Source: Gordonibacter sp. 28C
Lineage (GTDB): Bacteria; Actinomycetota; Coriobacteriia; Coriobacteriales; Eggerthellaceae
Assembly (NCBI RefSeq): GCF_003339845.1
Contig: NZ_PPTR01000014.1
Location: forward strand, 34,650 to 98,649
DNA length: 64,000 nt
Direction: 5' to 3'
Positions within the stretch are counted from its first letter, which is position 1, and each line of letters starts with the position of its first letter. The notes beneath the pieces are model-generated. The model did no database searches, was not told the DNA's origin, and saw only the letters and a list, made by a program, of their open reading frames with translations. The position numbers and the translations under genes are program-made. Positions 16,282 through 25,903 of the stretch are shown one piece after another.

Positions 16282-16561
16282 GGGACGGCCTCCTTCTCTC
16301 CCCGCCATTCTACCTGAACGAGAAGATGCGGGAGCGGCAGGCGGCCTGGGTTTCGCATGGCGCACAAGCAGGGCGCTGGCGGGCCGAATCGCAACGCTCC
16401 CCTAATCATCAGGTGAAACGTTTTTCCTGTATGATAGAATCGAGCCGATGGCCAGCCCCGGCGCCCCTTTCGGGCGACTCCGGGCGAACCGCCCGACCGC
16501 TCTCCTGACGCCGGCGCGACGCACCGGGCGGAATCGGCGTCGTCGGCATAAGGAGGTTGCC

Positions 16562-17425
16562 ATGCAACAGCCCTTGCTCCTGTCCACCGGCGAGTTCGCG
16601 CAGATGTGCAACGTCAGCCGGGAGCTCTTGGTGCATTACGACAAGATCGGCCTGCTCAAGCCAAAAGAGGTCAAGGGCAACGGCTACCGCTACTACTCGC
16701 TCAAGCAGCTGTACCTGTTCGACGTCATCAGGTTCTTCATGGACACGGGCATGTCCACGAAGGAGATCAAGGAGTATTTGGACGGCCGCACGACCCAGCT
16801 GTTCCTCGACAGCATCCAGACGAGCATCGACCGCATGCAGTTGCAGCGCGACATACTGGACGCCCGCATCGGCATGATGGAGAAGATGCGCTACATCACC
16901 CAGCGCGCCGTGACGTTCCCCAAGGAGCAGCCGCGGCTCTCGTATTGGGACGAGATCTGGTTCCTCACCACCGACGTGCGTCGCGAGCGCACGCAGCAGG
17001 TGTACGCGCAGGCCGTGAGCGAGCACTCCGACTTCTGCCGCAACACCGCCGGCATGGCCACGTTCCCCCTGGGACGCGTCATCGACATCCCCGACCCCCG
17101 CAACCCCGCCGAGTTCTACTACACGAAGCTCGTCACCTGGGTGTCCCCGCCGAAGAACCCCGAACGGCTCGAAGGGCGCATCGAGCGCAAGCCGAAGGGC
17201 AACTACGCCGTCATCCTGCACCAAGGGGGCACGAGCACGGTCGAACGCTCCTACGAGAAGCTGCTGGACTACGTGGAGCGGGAGGGCTTCGAGATGCGGG
17301 GGCCGCTGTACGAGCTGGACATGAACTCGTATCTCATGTCGGACTCGGCCGACGACTACCTGCTGCACATCTCGGTGCTCGTGGACGTGGAGGACGCCGC
17401 CGACGCGTTCGCGCCGAGGTTCTGA
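16562..17425 (+). CDS. MerR-family regulator with C-terminal effector domain
   Basis: A 287-residue protein. Residues ~7-75 form a MerR winged helix (STGEFAQMCNVSRELLVHYD, IGLLKPKEVKGNGYRYYS, then LFDVIRFFMDTGMSTKEIKEYL), followed by a dimerising coiled coil (TSIDRMQLQRDILDARIGMMEKM). The C-terminal ~150 residues look like a GyrI/BmrR-type multidrug-sensing domain (GNYAVILHQGGTSTVERSY, then GPLYELDMNSYLMSDSADDYLLHISV). Such regulators bind large hydrophobic ligands and activate efflux genes by untwisting a 19-bp promoter spacer. AAGGAGG sits before the ATG. The target is not obvious; the pentapeptide-repeat gene is divergent. Confidence 0.9.
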   Translation: MQQPLLLSTGEFAQMCNVSRELLVHYDKIGLLKPKEVKGNGYRYYSLKQLYLFDVIRFFMDTGMSTKEIKEYLDGRTTQLFLDSIQTSIDRMQLQRDILDARIGMMEKMRYITQRAVTFPKEQPRLSYWDEIWFLTTDVRRERTQQVYAQAVSEHSDFCRNTAGMATFPLGRVIDIPDPRNPAEFYYTKLVTWVSPPKNPERLEGRIERKPKGNYAVILHQGGTSTVERSYEKLLDYVEREGFEMRGPLYELDMNSYLMSDSADDYLLHISVLVDVEDAADAFAPRF

Positions 17426-17543
17426 CGCCCCTTCCCAGCTCGGATAAGCCGGGAAACGCGCAACCGCCCGCGAAGGAGAACGTCGCGGGCGGCACGCCAA
17501 GGAGGAGGTAGGCCGCCCGGGTGGGGTGGGCGGCAGCGTATGG

Positions 17544-19535
17544 TTAGGCGCTCAAGCGCTTGGTTTCCCGAATGAGGTCGCGAACCACGGAGGGCTCGGA
17601 CAACGTGGAAACGTCGCAGAGGTCCTCGGTCTCCTGCGCGGCGATCTTGCGCAGGATGCGGCGCATGATCTTGCCGCTGCGGGTCTTGGGCAGCGCGGCC
17701 GTGAAGTGGATGACGTCGGGCGTGGCGATGGGGCCGATGCTCTCGCGCACGTGCCCGACCAGCTTGGCGCGCAGATCGTCGTTGATGACCGTGCCCTCCT
17801 TCACCGTGACGTAGGCGTAGATTCCCTCGCCTTTCACCGGGTGCGGGCAACCCACGACCGCGGCCTCGGCAACTTGCAGGTACGACACGAGCGCGCTTTC
17901 CACCTCGGCCGTGCCGATGCGGTGTCCCGACACGTTGATGACGTCGTCGATGCGACCCGTGATCCAGAAGTAGCCGTCCTCGTCGCGGTAGGCGCCGTCG
18001 CCGGTGAGGTAGCGTCCCGGCACGGGGAAGTACACGTCCTTGAACGCGGTCTCGTTCTGGTACACGCCCAGCATCATGCCCGGCCAAGGCCGCGAGACGA
18101 CCAGGGTGCCGCCCTCGTTCGGGGCCGCCTCGGTGCCGTCGGGACGCAGGACCTGCGGGGCCACGCCGAAGAACGGCAGGGCCGCCGAGCCCGGCTTCAT
18201 GTCGACCGCGCCGGGCAGGGACGTGATCATCACGCCGCCGGTCTCGGTCTGCCACCACGTGTCGGCGATGGGGCAGCGGCCCTGGCCGATGGCGGAGTAG
18301 TACCACATCCACGCCTTCGACGTGATGGGCTCGCCCACCGATCCCAGAAGGCGCAGGCTGCTGATGTCGTGGCCGTTCACCCAGCGCTCGCCCTCCTTCA
18401 TCATGGCGCGGACGGCGGTGGGGGCGGTATAGAGGATGTTCACGCCGAACTTCTCGACGACCTCCCAGAAGCGGTCGTGCTTCGGGTAGCTGGGCACGCC
18501 CTCGAACATGAGCGACGTGGCGCCGTTGGCCAGCGGGCCGTACACCAGGTAGGAGTGCCCCGTGATCCAGCCGACGTCGGCCGTGCACCAGTAGATGTCG
18601 GTTTCCTTGAGGTCGAACACGTACTTCATGGTGAGCGTGGCGTACAGCAGGTAGCCTCCGGTGCCGTGCACGATGCCCTTGGGCTTGGCCGTGCTGCCGC
18701 TGGTGTAGAGCACGAACAGCGGATCGTTGGACTCCATGCGCTCCGGCTCGCAGACCGGCGACGCGCCCGCCATGAGGTCGTCCCACCACAGGTCGCGCTC
18801 GGCCTCCATCACGGTGCGCTTCTCGATGCGGCGCACCACGACGCAGCTCTTCACCTGCGGGCATCCTTCGAGGGCCTTGTCGCAGATGCCCTTGAGCTGC
18901 AGGATCTTGCCCGAGCGGTAGCCGTAGTTGGCCGTGACCACCACGCTGGCGCCCGAATCGACGATGCGGTCCTTCAGCGCCTCGGCCGACAGCCCGCTGA
19001 ACACGACGCAGTGAATGGCCCCGATGCGGGCGCACGCCAGCATTGCGATGGCCAGCTGGGGGATCATGGGAAGGTAGAGCACCACGCGGTCGCCCCTCTT
19101 CACGCCCAGGCCCTTCAGCACGTTCGCGGCCTTGCTCACCTCGCGGTGCAGGCGCTGGTACGTGTAGACCTCCACTTCCTCGGAGGGCTCGCCCTGCCAG
19201 ATGAGGGCGGCCTTGTTGCGGCGCGGGCCGTCGAGGTGCCTATCGAGGCAGTTGTGGGACGCGTTGAGCTCGGCGCCGCGGAAGTAGCGGACGAACGGCT
19301 TGTCGGAGTCGAAGTCGTACTCCTCCACCGCGTCCCACGGACGGTACCAGTCGAGCGTCTCGCGGGCCATCTGCCCCCAGAACGCCTCGGGCTCGTCGAT
19401 GGAACGGCGGTACAGCTCGTCGTAGTCTTGGCGGCTCTTCACCAGGGCCTTGTAGCTGAACTCGGGGGAAGGCTCGATCGTTCGCTCGTCTTTGAGCATC
19501 TGCCTGATAAAGGCGGCACGGGTGTTGTGCTCCAT
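17544..19535 (-). CDS. acs: Acetyl-CoA synthetase (AMP-forming)
   Basis: A 663-residue ANL-superfamily enzyme that activates acetate with ATP and CoA. Full-length for Acs (~650). Seen motifs: the P-loop-like [10 protein letters not shown], the adenylate-binding [10 protein letters not shown], the hinge-region [20 protein letters not shown], and the C-terminal [11 protein letters not shown] with the catalytic, acetylation-regulated Lys at about residue 622. The aromatic acetate-pocket segment VGEPI is present. The gene is preceded, 45 bp upstream on the same strand, by an unknown 212-residue gene with which it probably forms an operon. No protein acetyltransferase or deacetylase lies nearby. 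Confidence 0.95.
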   Translation of the reverse strand: MEHNTRAAFIRQMLKDERTIEPSPEFSYKALVKSRQDYDELYRRSIDEPEAFWGQMARETLDWYRPWDAVEEYDFDSDKPFVRYFRGAELNASHNCLDRHLDGPRRNKAALIWQGEPSEEVEVYTYQRLHREVSKAANVLKGLGVKRGDRVVLYLPMIPQLAIAMLACARIGAIHCVVFSGLSAEALKDRIVDSGASVVVTANYGYRSGKILQLKGICDKALEGCPQVKSCVVVRRIEKRTVMEAERDLWWDDLMAGASPVCEPERMESNDPLFVLYTSGSTAKPKGIVHGTGGYLLYATLTMKYVFDLKETDIYWCTADVGWITGHSYLVYGPLANGATSLMFEGVPSYPKHDRFWEVVEKFGVNILYTAPTAVRAMMKEGERWVNGHDISSLRLLGSVGEPITSKAWMWYYSAIGQGRCPIADTWWQTETGGVMITSLPGAVDMKPGSAALPFFGVAPQVLRPDGTEAAPNEGGTLVVSRPWPGMMLGVYQNETAFKDVYFPVPGRYLTGDGAYRDEDGYFWITGRIDDVINVSGHRIGTAEVESALVSYLQVAEAAVVGCPHPVKGEGIYAYVTVKEGTVINDDLRAKLVGHVRESIGPIATPDVIHFTAALPKTRSGKIMRRILRKIAAQETEDLCDVSTLSEPSVVRDLIRETKRLSA

Positions 19536-19580
19536 GGTGGGTCCCTTCTACTCGTCTTGGGAGGATTCGCGGATGCGCGC

Positions 19581-20219
19581 TTAGGCGACGTTGTCTTCTC
19601 GGGTGAGGTCGATGTACACCACGTTGTTGGCCACGACGGGCATGTACATGGCCTTCAGGTGCAATTCTCCGGGGCTGCAGGCGCGCAGGCTTCCGCCCAA
19701 GTCCGGACGGGCGTGCATGAGGTGGGCGAACGTGTCCTCCAAAAGGACGGTCTCGTGCATGCCCTGGCACTCGTGCAGGGCGAGGCACAGCGCGTCGACC
19801 GTGCCCGAATCGCATCGGGCGCACCAGTCGAAGTCGGCGATGTCCATGAGCACCACGGCGTAGGCGATGAGGTCCTTGTCGCGCAGGCAGGGCACGAGGC
19901 GCTCGAGGTCGACGCGGGAGAGGGGCTTGCCGTCCAGCAGTTCGTCGAGGCGCAGAAGCGCGTCCCTCCTCAGGTAAACGGGGGCGTCGCTGGCGGCGAG
20001 AGCCACGAGGGGCAGCGTGTCGATGAGTCGGGAAACGGCGGCGATCTTCGTCGCGCGGCTGGCGTCCTCGTCGAAGACGCGGGCGAGCGGCTCGAGTCCG
20101 CGGGCGTCGACGCGGGCGGTCTGAGCGAGCAAGGCGCTCAAGGTAACCGGGGGCCGATTGGTTGCGGGGTTCTGGTTTTGGCTCTTCGTCAGTTCGATGA
20201 CTCTTTCCTTCGCGTTCAT
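19581..20219 (-). CDS. Unknown helical protein upstream of acs
   Basis: A 212-residue protein I do not recognise. It appears all-helical, with repeated short amphipathic helices (LSALLAQTARVDARGLEPLA; ATKIAAVSRLIDTLPLVALA; DALLRLDELLDGKPLSRVDL), loosely reminiscent of HEAT-type repeats. Three or four cysteines (PCLRDKD, FDWCARCDSG, LCLALHECQG) could bind a metal. The C-terminus is a beta-like VANNVVYIDLTRED. It has no signal peptide or membrane segment. AAGGAGGCGC precedes the ATG and the stop is 45 bp from acs, so co-transcription is likely; a role in acetate metabolism or Acs regulation is a guess from position. Confidence 0.7.
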   Translation of the reverse strand: MNAKERVIELTKSQNQNPATNRPPVTLSALLAQTARVDARGLEPLARVFDEDASRATKIAAVSRLIDTLPLVALAASDAPVYLRRDALLRLDELLDGKPLSRVDLERLVPCLRDKDLIAYAVVLMDIADFDWCARCDSGTVDALCLALHECQGMHETVLLEDTFAHLMHARPDLGGSLRACSPGELHLKAMYMPVVANNVVYIDLTREDNVA

Positions 20220-20471
20220 GATGCGCCTCCTTCGCGTTCAACTCATATTGTCCTCACGGTTCGGATCGCCGCCGATCGGTTTCGATCGACGAAGGTTCGG
20301 GCCGACGCCGGGACTCGGAGTGCACCAGCGTCGGTCGCCGTGGGCCCATCATGGGGGTTGCAACGATTACAAGGTCAAGGAAGCGCGCGCACGGACCCCT
20401 CCGGCCGGTGGAATTTCGACCGCGAGCGGAGGAAAAACGGGCGAAAAGAATCGTGCGGGACGGGTCGAAGG

Positions 20472-20600
20472 CTAGGCGGCGTTGAGGTCCAACTGCATCA
20501 AGTACACCTCTTCGCGCAGGTCGCGGGCCGTTTCGCGGCTGATCTCGCCCCGTTCGCGATCAAGCCAGCGGTTCAGTCGCTGACCCAGTGAGTGACTCGG
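20472..20600 (-). pseudogene. Possible 3' remnant of a lost gene
   Basis: Reading minus, an open frame ends at TAG (20472-20474) and encodes LGQRLNRWLDRERGEISRE then TARDLREEVYLMQLDLNAA, which looks like a real protein C-terminus in charge pattern and third-position GC. No ATG or plausible start with a ribosome site exists: the frame dissolves upstream into 12-bp repeats and then runs antisense-free into the end of the MFS gene. I infer a truncated gene tail. The family is not recognised. Confidence 0.3.
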
Positions 20601-20636
20601 TGACCCAGTAACTGACCCAGTAAGTGACCAAGTTGA
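20581..20636. repeat. Degenerate 12-bp tandem repeat (TGACCCAGTAAC-like)
   Basis: TGAC begins at 20581, 20593, 20601, 20613 and 20625 (spacings 12, 8, 12, 12). The best units read TGACCCAGTAAC and TGACCCAGTAAG. In-frame 12-bp repeats are common in C-terminal linkers of mobile ATP-binding and Fic-type genes, so this could be a scar of such a gene, in keeping with the coding remnant beside it. Confidence 0.6.
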
Positions 20637-20676
20637 GTTCCGCGCGACCGCCCCGACAGGGCCGCGCTCGCCTGCT

Positions 20677-22128
20677 TCAGCGGCCGCTGCACGGCGGTTC
20701 GACCGGCTCGGTCGCCGAACCGCCTCGCTTCTCGCGCGCTCGCAAAGCCCTGGAGTAAAAGAACGCGAGCACCAGCCCCGCCGCCGCGATGCCCACGGCT
20801 ATCGTCAGCGTGTGCGCGAACGCCGACGCGTACGCCGGGGCCTTCGCGAGCCCTGCCGCCGTGTCCCTGAGCACGTCGGCCGAGAGCACGCCCACGAACA
20901 GCGACGACCCGATGGCCGAAGCTATCTGGACGGCCGTCGAGTTGATGGAGGCGCCGTGCGGGTACAGGTCGGGCGGCAGCTGGCCGAGCGCCGCGGTCTT
21001 GGACGGGGCGACCACGAAGCCCGCGCCCGCGTACACCGCGGCCGAGGACGCAACCACCAAAGCGACCAGCAGGCCCTCCGCCGAGAAGAACGCGCCAGCC
21101 TGCCCTATCAGCACCAGCACCAGGCCGCCCGGCACGAGCGGCCATATGCCCCACCGGTCGAACACCTTGCCGCCCAAAAACGTGAACGCCGCGTTCACCA
21201 GAACGGGACCCATGAGCAGCATGCCGGCGAGGAACGGCGTGTACCCCAGCGCGCCCTCGTAGTACAGCGGAAGCAGGATGCTCATGGAGAAGGACGTGAG
21301 CATGCCCACCATGACCAGCACGATGCCCGCCGCGAACCTCGCATGGCCCAACGGCCGCAGGTTCAAAAGCGGGTCGTCCAAAACGAGTTGGCGCCAGACG
21401 AACAACCCGAGCACCGCCGCGCCGGCTACGAGGGCCGCGATCGACGGCGCCGGATCGTGGGTGACCTCCCCCAGCCCGTACATGAGCGCCCCCAGACCCA
21501 CCGGGCCGAGCACGACGCTGAGAAGGTCGATGGAGGAGCGCTCCGTCGCGCGCGTCCCATGAATCAAGAAGTATCCCGTCGCCAGCAGCGCAAGGGCCAT
21601 GACGAGCGGCGTGACGAACAGGGCGCTCCAACCGAAATACGTCAGCACCAAGCCCGACGCGGTGGGGCTCACTGCCAATCCCACCGCGATGACGCCGCTG
21701 TTCAACGCCAGGCGGGCGCCCCTGCTCCCGGCCGGCGAGTTCGTCATGATGGCGCTGGTCACCAGGGGGAAGAACAGCCCCGTGCAAACCGCCTGCACCA
21801 GACGGCATCCGAACAGCGTAGGGAAATCGGGGGCGAGCAGGGCCAGCCCGCTGCCCAGGGCCATCGCTCCGCAGCCCGCGAAGAACACCCGGCGCAAACC
21901 GAAGCGTTTGAGCAGGAAGGCCGACAGCATGATGGACGTGGCGGCCACCACCATGTACCCCACGATCAACCAGTTCGCCACGGAGAGCGTGACGTCGAAG
22001 CGGCGCGCCACCTCGGGCAGGGCGGCGTTCATCATGCTCTGCCCGAACGACGCGGTGAACGAGCATCCCAAAAGGGCGGGCAGCAGCGCGCCCGCAGCGC
22101 CCTTTCCCGACTCCGCAGCCTTGCCCAT
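20677..22128 (-). CDS. MFS multidrug exporter, DHA2/EmrB type (copy 1)
   Basis: A 483-residue membrane protein with about 14 hydrophobic segments, the DHA2 number. Segment 1 contains ASFGQSMMNAALPEVARRFD (equivalent to the DHA2 N-V-A-L-P pattern), motif A-like FLLKRFGLRRVFF lies in the 2-3 loop, and RLVQAVCTGLFFPL is the motif B helix with Arg. It is paralogous to the exporter at 27013: both carry D-P-L-(L/I)-(N/D)-L-R-P, F-S-M-(S/N), and LYPHG before the last helices. Substrate unknown; exporters of this class move drugs or metabolites by proton antiport. No linked regulator on this side. Confidence 0.88.
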   Translation of the reverse strand: MGKAAESGKGAAGALLPALLGCSFTASFGQSMMNAALPEVARRFDVTLSVANWLIVGYMVVAATSIMLSAFLLKRFGLRRVFFAGCGAMALGSGLALLAPDFPTLFGCRLVQAVCTGLFFPLVTSAIMTNSPAGSRGARLALNSGVIAVGLAVSPTASGLVLTYFGWSALFVTPLVMALALLATGYFLIHGTRATERSSIDLLSVVLGPVGLGALMYGLGEVTHDPAPSIAALVAGAAVLGLFVWRQLVLDDPLLNLRPLGHARFAAGIVLVMVGMLTSFSMSILLPLYYEGALGYTPFLAGMLLMGPVLVNAAFTFLGGKVFDRWGIWPLVPGGLVLVLIGQAGAFFSAEGLLVALVVASSAAVYAGAGFVVAPSKTAALGQLPPDLYPHGASINSTAVQIASAIGSSLFVGVLSADVLRDTAAGLAKAPAYASAFAHTLTIAVGIAAAGLVLAFFYSRALRAREKRGGSATEPVEPPCSGR

Positions 22129-22304
22129 CCGACCCTTCTTTCCGCGCTCTCCGCACCATCTTAACGCCGCACCAAGGCGGCCAACCTCCTCAGTCTAGCG
22201 ACGGCCCGGCAGGAAGACGAAAACTCCCCAGAGGCGCTACGATACGGTAATCGAGCCGATCGTCTCCTGGCACAAAATCCACCGTTCGAGGTTCGACGGA
22301 CGCG

Positions 22305-22310
22305 TATAAT
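22305..22310 (+). promoter_or_regulatory. Candidate -10 box of the GGDEF gene
   Basis: A perfect TATAAT 47 bp before the GGDEF protein start. No good -35 is found at the right distance (CCGTTC at 22282), so it may need an activator or be extended in another way. Confidence 0.45.
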
Positions 22311-22356
22311 GGGCGCGTGCGCAGTCGGGCGCATCGGCGAAGGAACGGGAGGGCGC

Positions 22357-23502
22357 ATGGACGTTGACGTCGGCATCGCCCTCGACTCCCTATCCGTCGT
22401 GTTCATGCTCGTCCTGGTGGGGGGCATGTGGGGCTCCCGCGCCAAAAGCGCGTCGAGCAAGCTCTACTTTTCGCTGGTCGTGGCCGTCATCGTCCTTTTG
22501 TGCTCCGACATCGGGTACATGGCCCTGCTCGGCAACGAGGAGGCGCGCGGCGCGCTGACGGCCGTGAAGAGCCTCTACTTCGTTGCGAACGCCGCCGTCA
22601 TCTGGATCTGGGCGATCTACGTCGACTACACGGTGCTCGGAGACCGCACGCGCTTCAACGCCTTCGGAAAGCTGTGCACCGCCATCTTGGCCGTCAACCT
22701 CGTCCTGGTCGCCATCAACGCCGTCACCGGCTGCATGTTCTCCATCACCAAAGCCGGAACGTTCGAGGCGAACCCCGCAGGCATGTGGGCGTTCACCACC
22801 CTCAACTACCTGAGCGCCATCGTCATGCTGGTGGCGCTTCTCATGCACAGCGCCGAGATCAGGCGCGGGGTGCTCGTCCGCTTCGTGCTGTTCCCCATGA
22901 TCCCCTTCGCGGCCGAATCGGTTCACCTGGCCGACCCGAGCTTGGTGCTGACGTGCTCTTACGCCGTTTCGGCGCTGATGGTGTTCCAAATATCCCAAAG
23001 CAACCTGGTGTACACCGACGAGCTGACGGGGCTCGGCAACCGAAGGCGGCTGACCGACCGTCTGAGCCGCTGGTTCCACGGCGTGCAGAACGCCGCCGTA
23101 TGCGGGATCATGATCGACCTCGACGGCCTGAAGAGCATCAACGACACGCACGGGCACGCCGCGGGCGACGAGGCCCTGATTTTGGTGGGCGACGCGATCC
23201 GCGCGAGCGCGCCCAGGGAGTCCGTCGCGGTCCGCTACGGCGGCGACGAGTTCATCATAGCGTGGAATGCGGACGAAGGGCCCGAACCCGAGGCCGTCGC
23301 GGCGCAGCTCGAAACCGAGAAGGCGACGGCGAACGAGCGCCCCCGCCCCTGGGGGCCGCTCGACTTCAGCGTGGGGTTCTTGCGAAGCGACGCGGCGTCG
23401 TGCCCGGATCCCGAGGCGTTCGTCGAGCGGCTCGACGCGCTCATGTACGAGGCGAAGCGCCTCAAGAGGCCCGTCGGCTCCGGGCAAGCGCAGACGGACT
23501 GA
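22357..23502 (+). CDS. Membrane-anchored diguanylate cyclase (GGDEF)
   Basis: A 381-residue protein. Residues 1-215 contain six to seven membrane segments with no known sensor family. The C-terminal ~165 residues form a GGDEF domain with intact substrate Asp (MIDLDGLKSINDTHGHAAGD) and catalytic motif RYGGDEFIIAW. The allosteric RxxD I-site that normally lies five residues before GGDEF is absent (PRESVAVRY), so product inhibition is probably lost. The domain is slightly short at its C-terminus, but LYDEAKR-like MYEAKRLKR is present. It should make cyclic-di-GMP from GTP; no EAL or PilZ protein is in the window. GGGAGG precedes the start. Confidence 0.88.
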   Translation: MDVDVGIALDSLSVVFMLVLVGGMWGSRAKSASSKLYFSLVVAVIVLLCSDIGYMALLGNEEARGALTAVKSLYFVANAAVIWIWAIYVDYTVLGDRTRFNAFGKLCTAILAVNLVLVAINAVTGCMFSITKAGTFEANPAGMWAFTTLNYLSAIVMLVALLMHSAEIRRGVLVRFVLFPMIPFAAESVHLADPSLVLTCSYAVSALMVFQISQSNLVYTDELTGLGNRRRLTDRLSRWFHGVQNAAVCGIMIDLDGLKSINDTHGHAAGDEALILVGDAIRASAPRESVAVRYGGDEFIIAWNADEGPEPEAVAAQLETEKATANERPRPWGPLDFSVGFLRSDAASCPDPEAFVERLDALMYEAKRLKRPVGSGQAQTD

Positions 23503-23505
23503 ACT

Positions 23506-24318
23506 CTACCCCTTCCGCTTCGGCAGCTGCAGCGCGGCGGCGGCGTAGGCCATCCAGCTGCGCGGGACCAGGCGCGTGGCGAACACGAGCGCCTTCGGCA
23601 CGATGCCGGGCACGCAGAGCGTCTTGTTCCAGCGCAACGCCCGCAAGCCGGCTCGCGCGACGCGCGGGGCGCCCATCGCCGCGTGCGCGAGCAGCGTCTG
23701 GCCGGCGTCGGCCGCGTTCCAGAACTCGGTGCGCACGGGGCCGGGACACAGCGCGGTCACGTGCACGCCGGAAAGCCGCAGCTCGGCGTGAAGCCCCTGC
23801 GTGAACGTTTGGACGAACGCCTTCGAGGCGTAGTAGGTGGACATGAAGGGGCCGGCCATGAAGCCGGCCATGGACGCGACGTTGAGGATGCCTCCCGCGC
23901 CCCGCTCGACCATGCCGGGGGCGAACGCGCGGCACAGCTCCACGACGGCGGCGACGTTGACCTGCATCAAAGCGCGCTGACGCGCAGGGTCGCTCTCCAC
24001 GAAGGGCGCGTCGCAGCCGAAGCCGGCGTTGTTCGCCAGCACGTCCACCTCGAGCCCCAGCTCGTCCACCGCGGCCTTGACGCGTCCCGCCGCGCCGCGG
24101 TCGGAAAGATCCTGCGCCACCACCTGCGCCGCGATGCCGTAGGCCCCTTCCAGCTCCGACGCCGCCTCGCGCAACCGCTCCTCGCTGCGCGCGACGAGGA
24201 CCACGTCGCAGCCGTCGGCCGCGAGCAGGCGCGCCAATTCCAACCCGATGCCTCCCGACGCGCCGGTGACGAGCGCCACGCGCCTTCCGTCCGCCTTCGC
24301 CGCACCCGCGCCCGCCAT
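23506..24318 (-). CDS. Short-chain dehydrogenase/reductase
   Basis: A 270-residue classical SDR. The cofactor motif TGASGGIG is at 18-25, VLVARSEERLREAA follows beta-2 (an Arg after the strand suggests NADP), NNAGFG is the structural motif, and the catalytic Ser-Tyr-Lys is seen as NVASMAG and YYASK. The C-terminal ~60 residues are hydrophobic and basic (VPRSWMAYAAAALQLPKRK), as in DltE-like and fatty-acyl-type SDRs that associate with membranes. Substrate not predictable. The start is ATG 24318 with AAGGAGG; longer reading frames on this strand are not coding. It is convergent with the GGDEF gene, 3 bp apart. Confidence 0.9.
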   Translation of the reverse strand: MAGAGAAKADGRRVALVTGASGGIGLELARLLAADGCDVVLVARSEERLREAASELEGAYGIAAQVVAQDLSDRGAAGRVKAAVDELGLEVDVLANNAGFGCDAPFVESDPARQRALMQVNVAAVVELCRAFAPGMVERGAGGILNVASMAGFMAGPFMSTYYASKAFVQTFTQGLHAELRLSGVHVTALCPGPVRTEFWNAADAGQTLLAHAAMGAPRVARAGLRALRWNKTLCVPGIVPKALVFATRLVPRSWMAYAAAALQLPKRKG

Positions 24319-24684
24319 AGCCGCCTCCTTCGCTCGCCTGCCGCCAGCATAGCAAAACGCGCGGACGTGCGCGCGGCACAAGGCGGAAGCGAAACGCAAC
24401 GGCAACCGCAGCGGGCGAACCCGCGGCGCCGAACGATCCAAGCGGACGCAAGAACCGACCGCCGGGCCGTGCGGGCATGCCGGAGCCGACCGCCCCGTCC
24501 GCAGGGGCCGATCGGCGAACCCGCGACCGCCGCCCGTGCGCTCGATGGAGGCTTTGTCGCGTTCCGAGCGAATTTTGTCATGTTCTCGGCAAATTCCCAC
24601 CGGCCCGGCCGGACGCATGGCATACTGTCCCAGCCGAATTCGAGCACCCGTGCAAACATCGTCCGGAAAGGAACCGCGCCGCCC
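24319..24684. other. Divergent intergenic region, SDR/MFS
   Basis: About 365 bp. It carries an imperfect dyad, GAATTTTG (24571-24578) against CAAATTC about 16 bp later, and a weak CATACT -10-like box near 24618. No gene or strong signal was seen. Confidence 0.4.
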
Positions 24685-25896
24685 ATGAAGAAGAGCCTCC
24701 TCGCCCTCGCCAGCGGGTCGTTCGCCCTCGGTTTCGCCGAGTTCGTGATGATGGGCATCCTCGCGAACACGGCCGCCGGGCTGAACGTGAGCGTGCCCGC
24801 CGCCGGAGACTTCGTGTCCGCCTACGCCCTGGGCGTGTGCGCGGGCACGCTGTTCCTGGTGTTCGGCCGGCGCGTGCCGCCGAAACGCCTGCTGCTCTTC
24901 TTCGTCGCGCTCGTGGCGGCGGGCAACGCCTCGGCCGCCCTCGCCCCGAGCGCCGAGGCCCTCGTTGCGGCGCGCTTCGTGTCCGGACTGCCGCACGGGG
25001 CGTTCTTCGGCACGGCCACCATCGTGGCCAAGGAGCTCGCCGACCCCGGCCGCGAGGGTCGGGCCGTATCCGTCATGGTTCTGGGCCAGACGCTCGCGAA
25101 CATGCTGGGGGTGCCCGGCGGAACGCTCTTGGCGAGCCTCGTGTCGTGGCGCGCGGCTTTCCTGTTCGTCGCCGTGTGGGCGGTGGGCTCCCTCGTCTTG
25201 GTCGCGCGCTTCGTGCCGCGCGTCTCCCCTATCCCCGACGCAGGGCTGGCAGGCCAGTTCCGCTTCCTGAAGAAACCTGCGCCCTGGCTGATCATCGGGG
25301 CGGTGCTGCTGGGCAACACCGGCATCTTCTGCTGGTGGAGCTACGTGTCGCCCTGGCTCACCGACGTCGGGGGCTTCCCCGCCGTCGACCTGCCGGCGCT
25401 GCTCGTGCTGGCAGGGCTGGGCATGGTGGCGGGCTCGCTCGTGGGCGGAAGGCTTGCCGACCGCACCACGCCCGGCAAGATGGCGGCCCTCGGGCAGGCC
25501 ATCGCCGGAGGCGTGCTCGCGCTGATATTCCTGTTCTCGGGCGCGCAGGTTTCGGCCGCCGGGCTCATGTTCCTGTGCTCGTTCGGCATGTTCTTCGTGT
25601 CGAGCCCCCAGCAGCTGCTCATGGTGGAAGTGGGCCGGGGCGGCGGCGAGATGATAGGGTCGGCCTGCGTGCAGGTGGCCTTCAACCTGGGCAACGCCTT
25701 CGGCGCGATGATCGGCCAGGCGGTGCTGAACGCCGGGGCCACCTACGCGTGGCCGAGCCTGGCCGGCGTGCCGTTCTCGCTGGCGGCCGTGGCGTTGCTG
25801 GTGGCGTTCTTCACGCGCTACGAGCACCGCTACCGCGGAGGCGGGCCGCGACGGGCTCAAGAGGCCCCCGTCGGCCCCAGCGCGCAGCGGGCGTGA
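24685..25896 (+). CDS. MFS transporter, 12-helix AraJ/sugar-efflux type
   Basis: A 403-residue protein with 12 predicted membrane segments. The opening ALGFAEFVMMGILANTAAGL and FVSAYALGVCAGTLF match the arabinose/chloramphenicol-efflux (AraJ, PbuE, CmlA-like) subfamily. Motif A is replaced by FGRRVPPKRLLLF, and the motif B/C helices RFVSGLPHGAFFGTA and LGQTLANMLGVPGGTLL are well conserved. Likely a proton-driven exporter of sugars, nucleosides or drugs; substrate unknown. GGAAAGGA lies 12 nt before the ATG. It is divergent from the SDR gene. Confidence 0.88.
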   Translation: MKKSLLALASGSFALGFAEFVMMGILANTAAGLNVSVPAAGDFVSAYALGVCAGTLFLVFGRRVPPKRLLLFFVALVAAGNASAALAPSAEALVAARFVSGLPHGAFFGTATIVAKELADPGREGRAVSVMVLGQTLANMLGVPGGTLLASLVSWRAAFLFVAVWAVGSLVLVARFVPRVSPIPDAGLAGQFRFLKKPAPWLIIGAVLLGNTGIFCWWSYVSPWLTDVGGFPAVDLPALLVLAGLGMVAGSLVGGRLADRTTPGKMAALGQAIAGGVLALIFLFSGAQVSAAGLMFLCSFGMFFVSSPQQLLMVEVGRGGGEMIGSACVQVAFNLGNAFGAMIGQAVLNAGATYAWPSLAGVPFSLAAVALLVAFFTRYEHRYRGGGPRRAQEAPVGPSAQRA

Positions 25897-25903
25897 CGCG
25901 CCC

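Noticed and set aside
17526..20591. 1021-residue plus-strand frame over acs
   Set aside because: Antisense shadow; acs on the minus strand is full length with all motifs.
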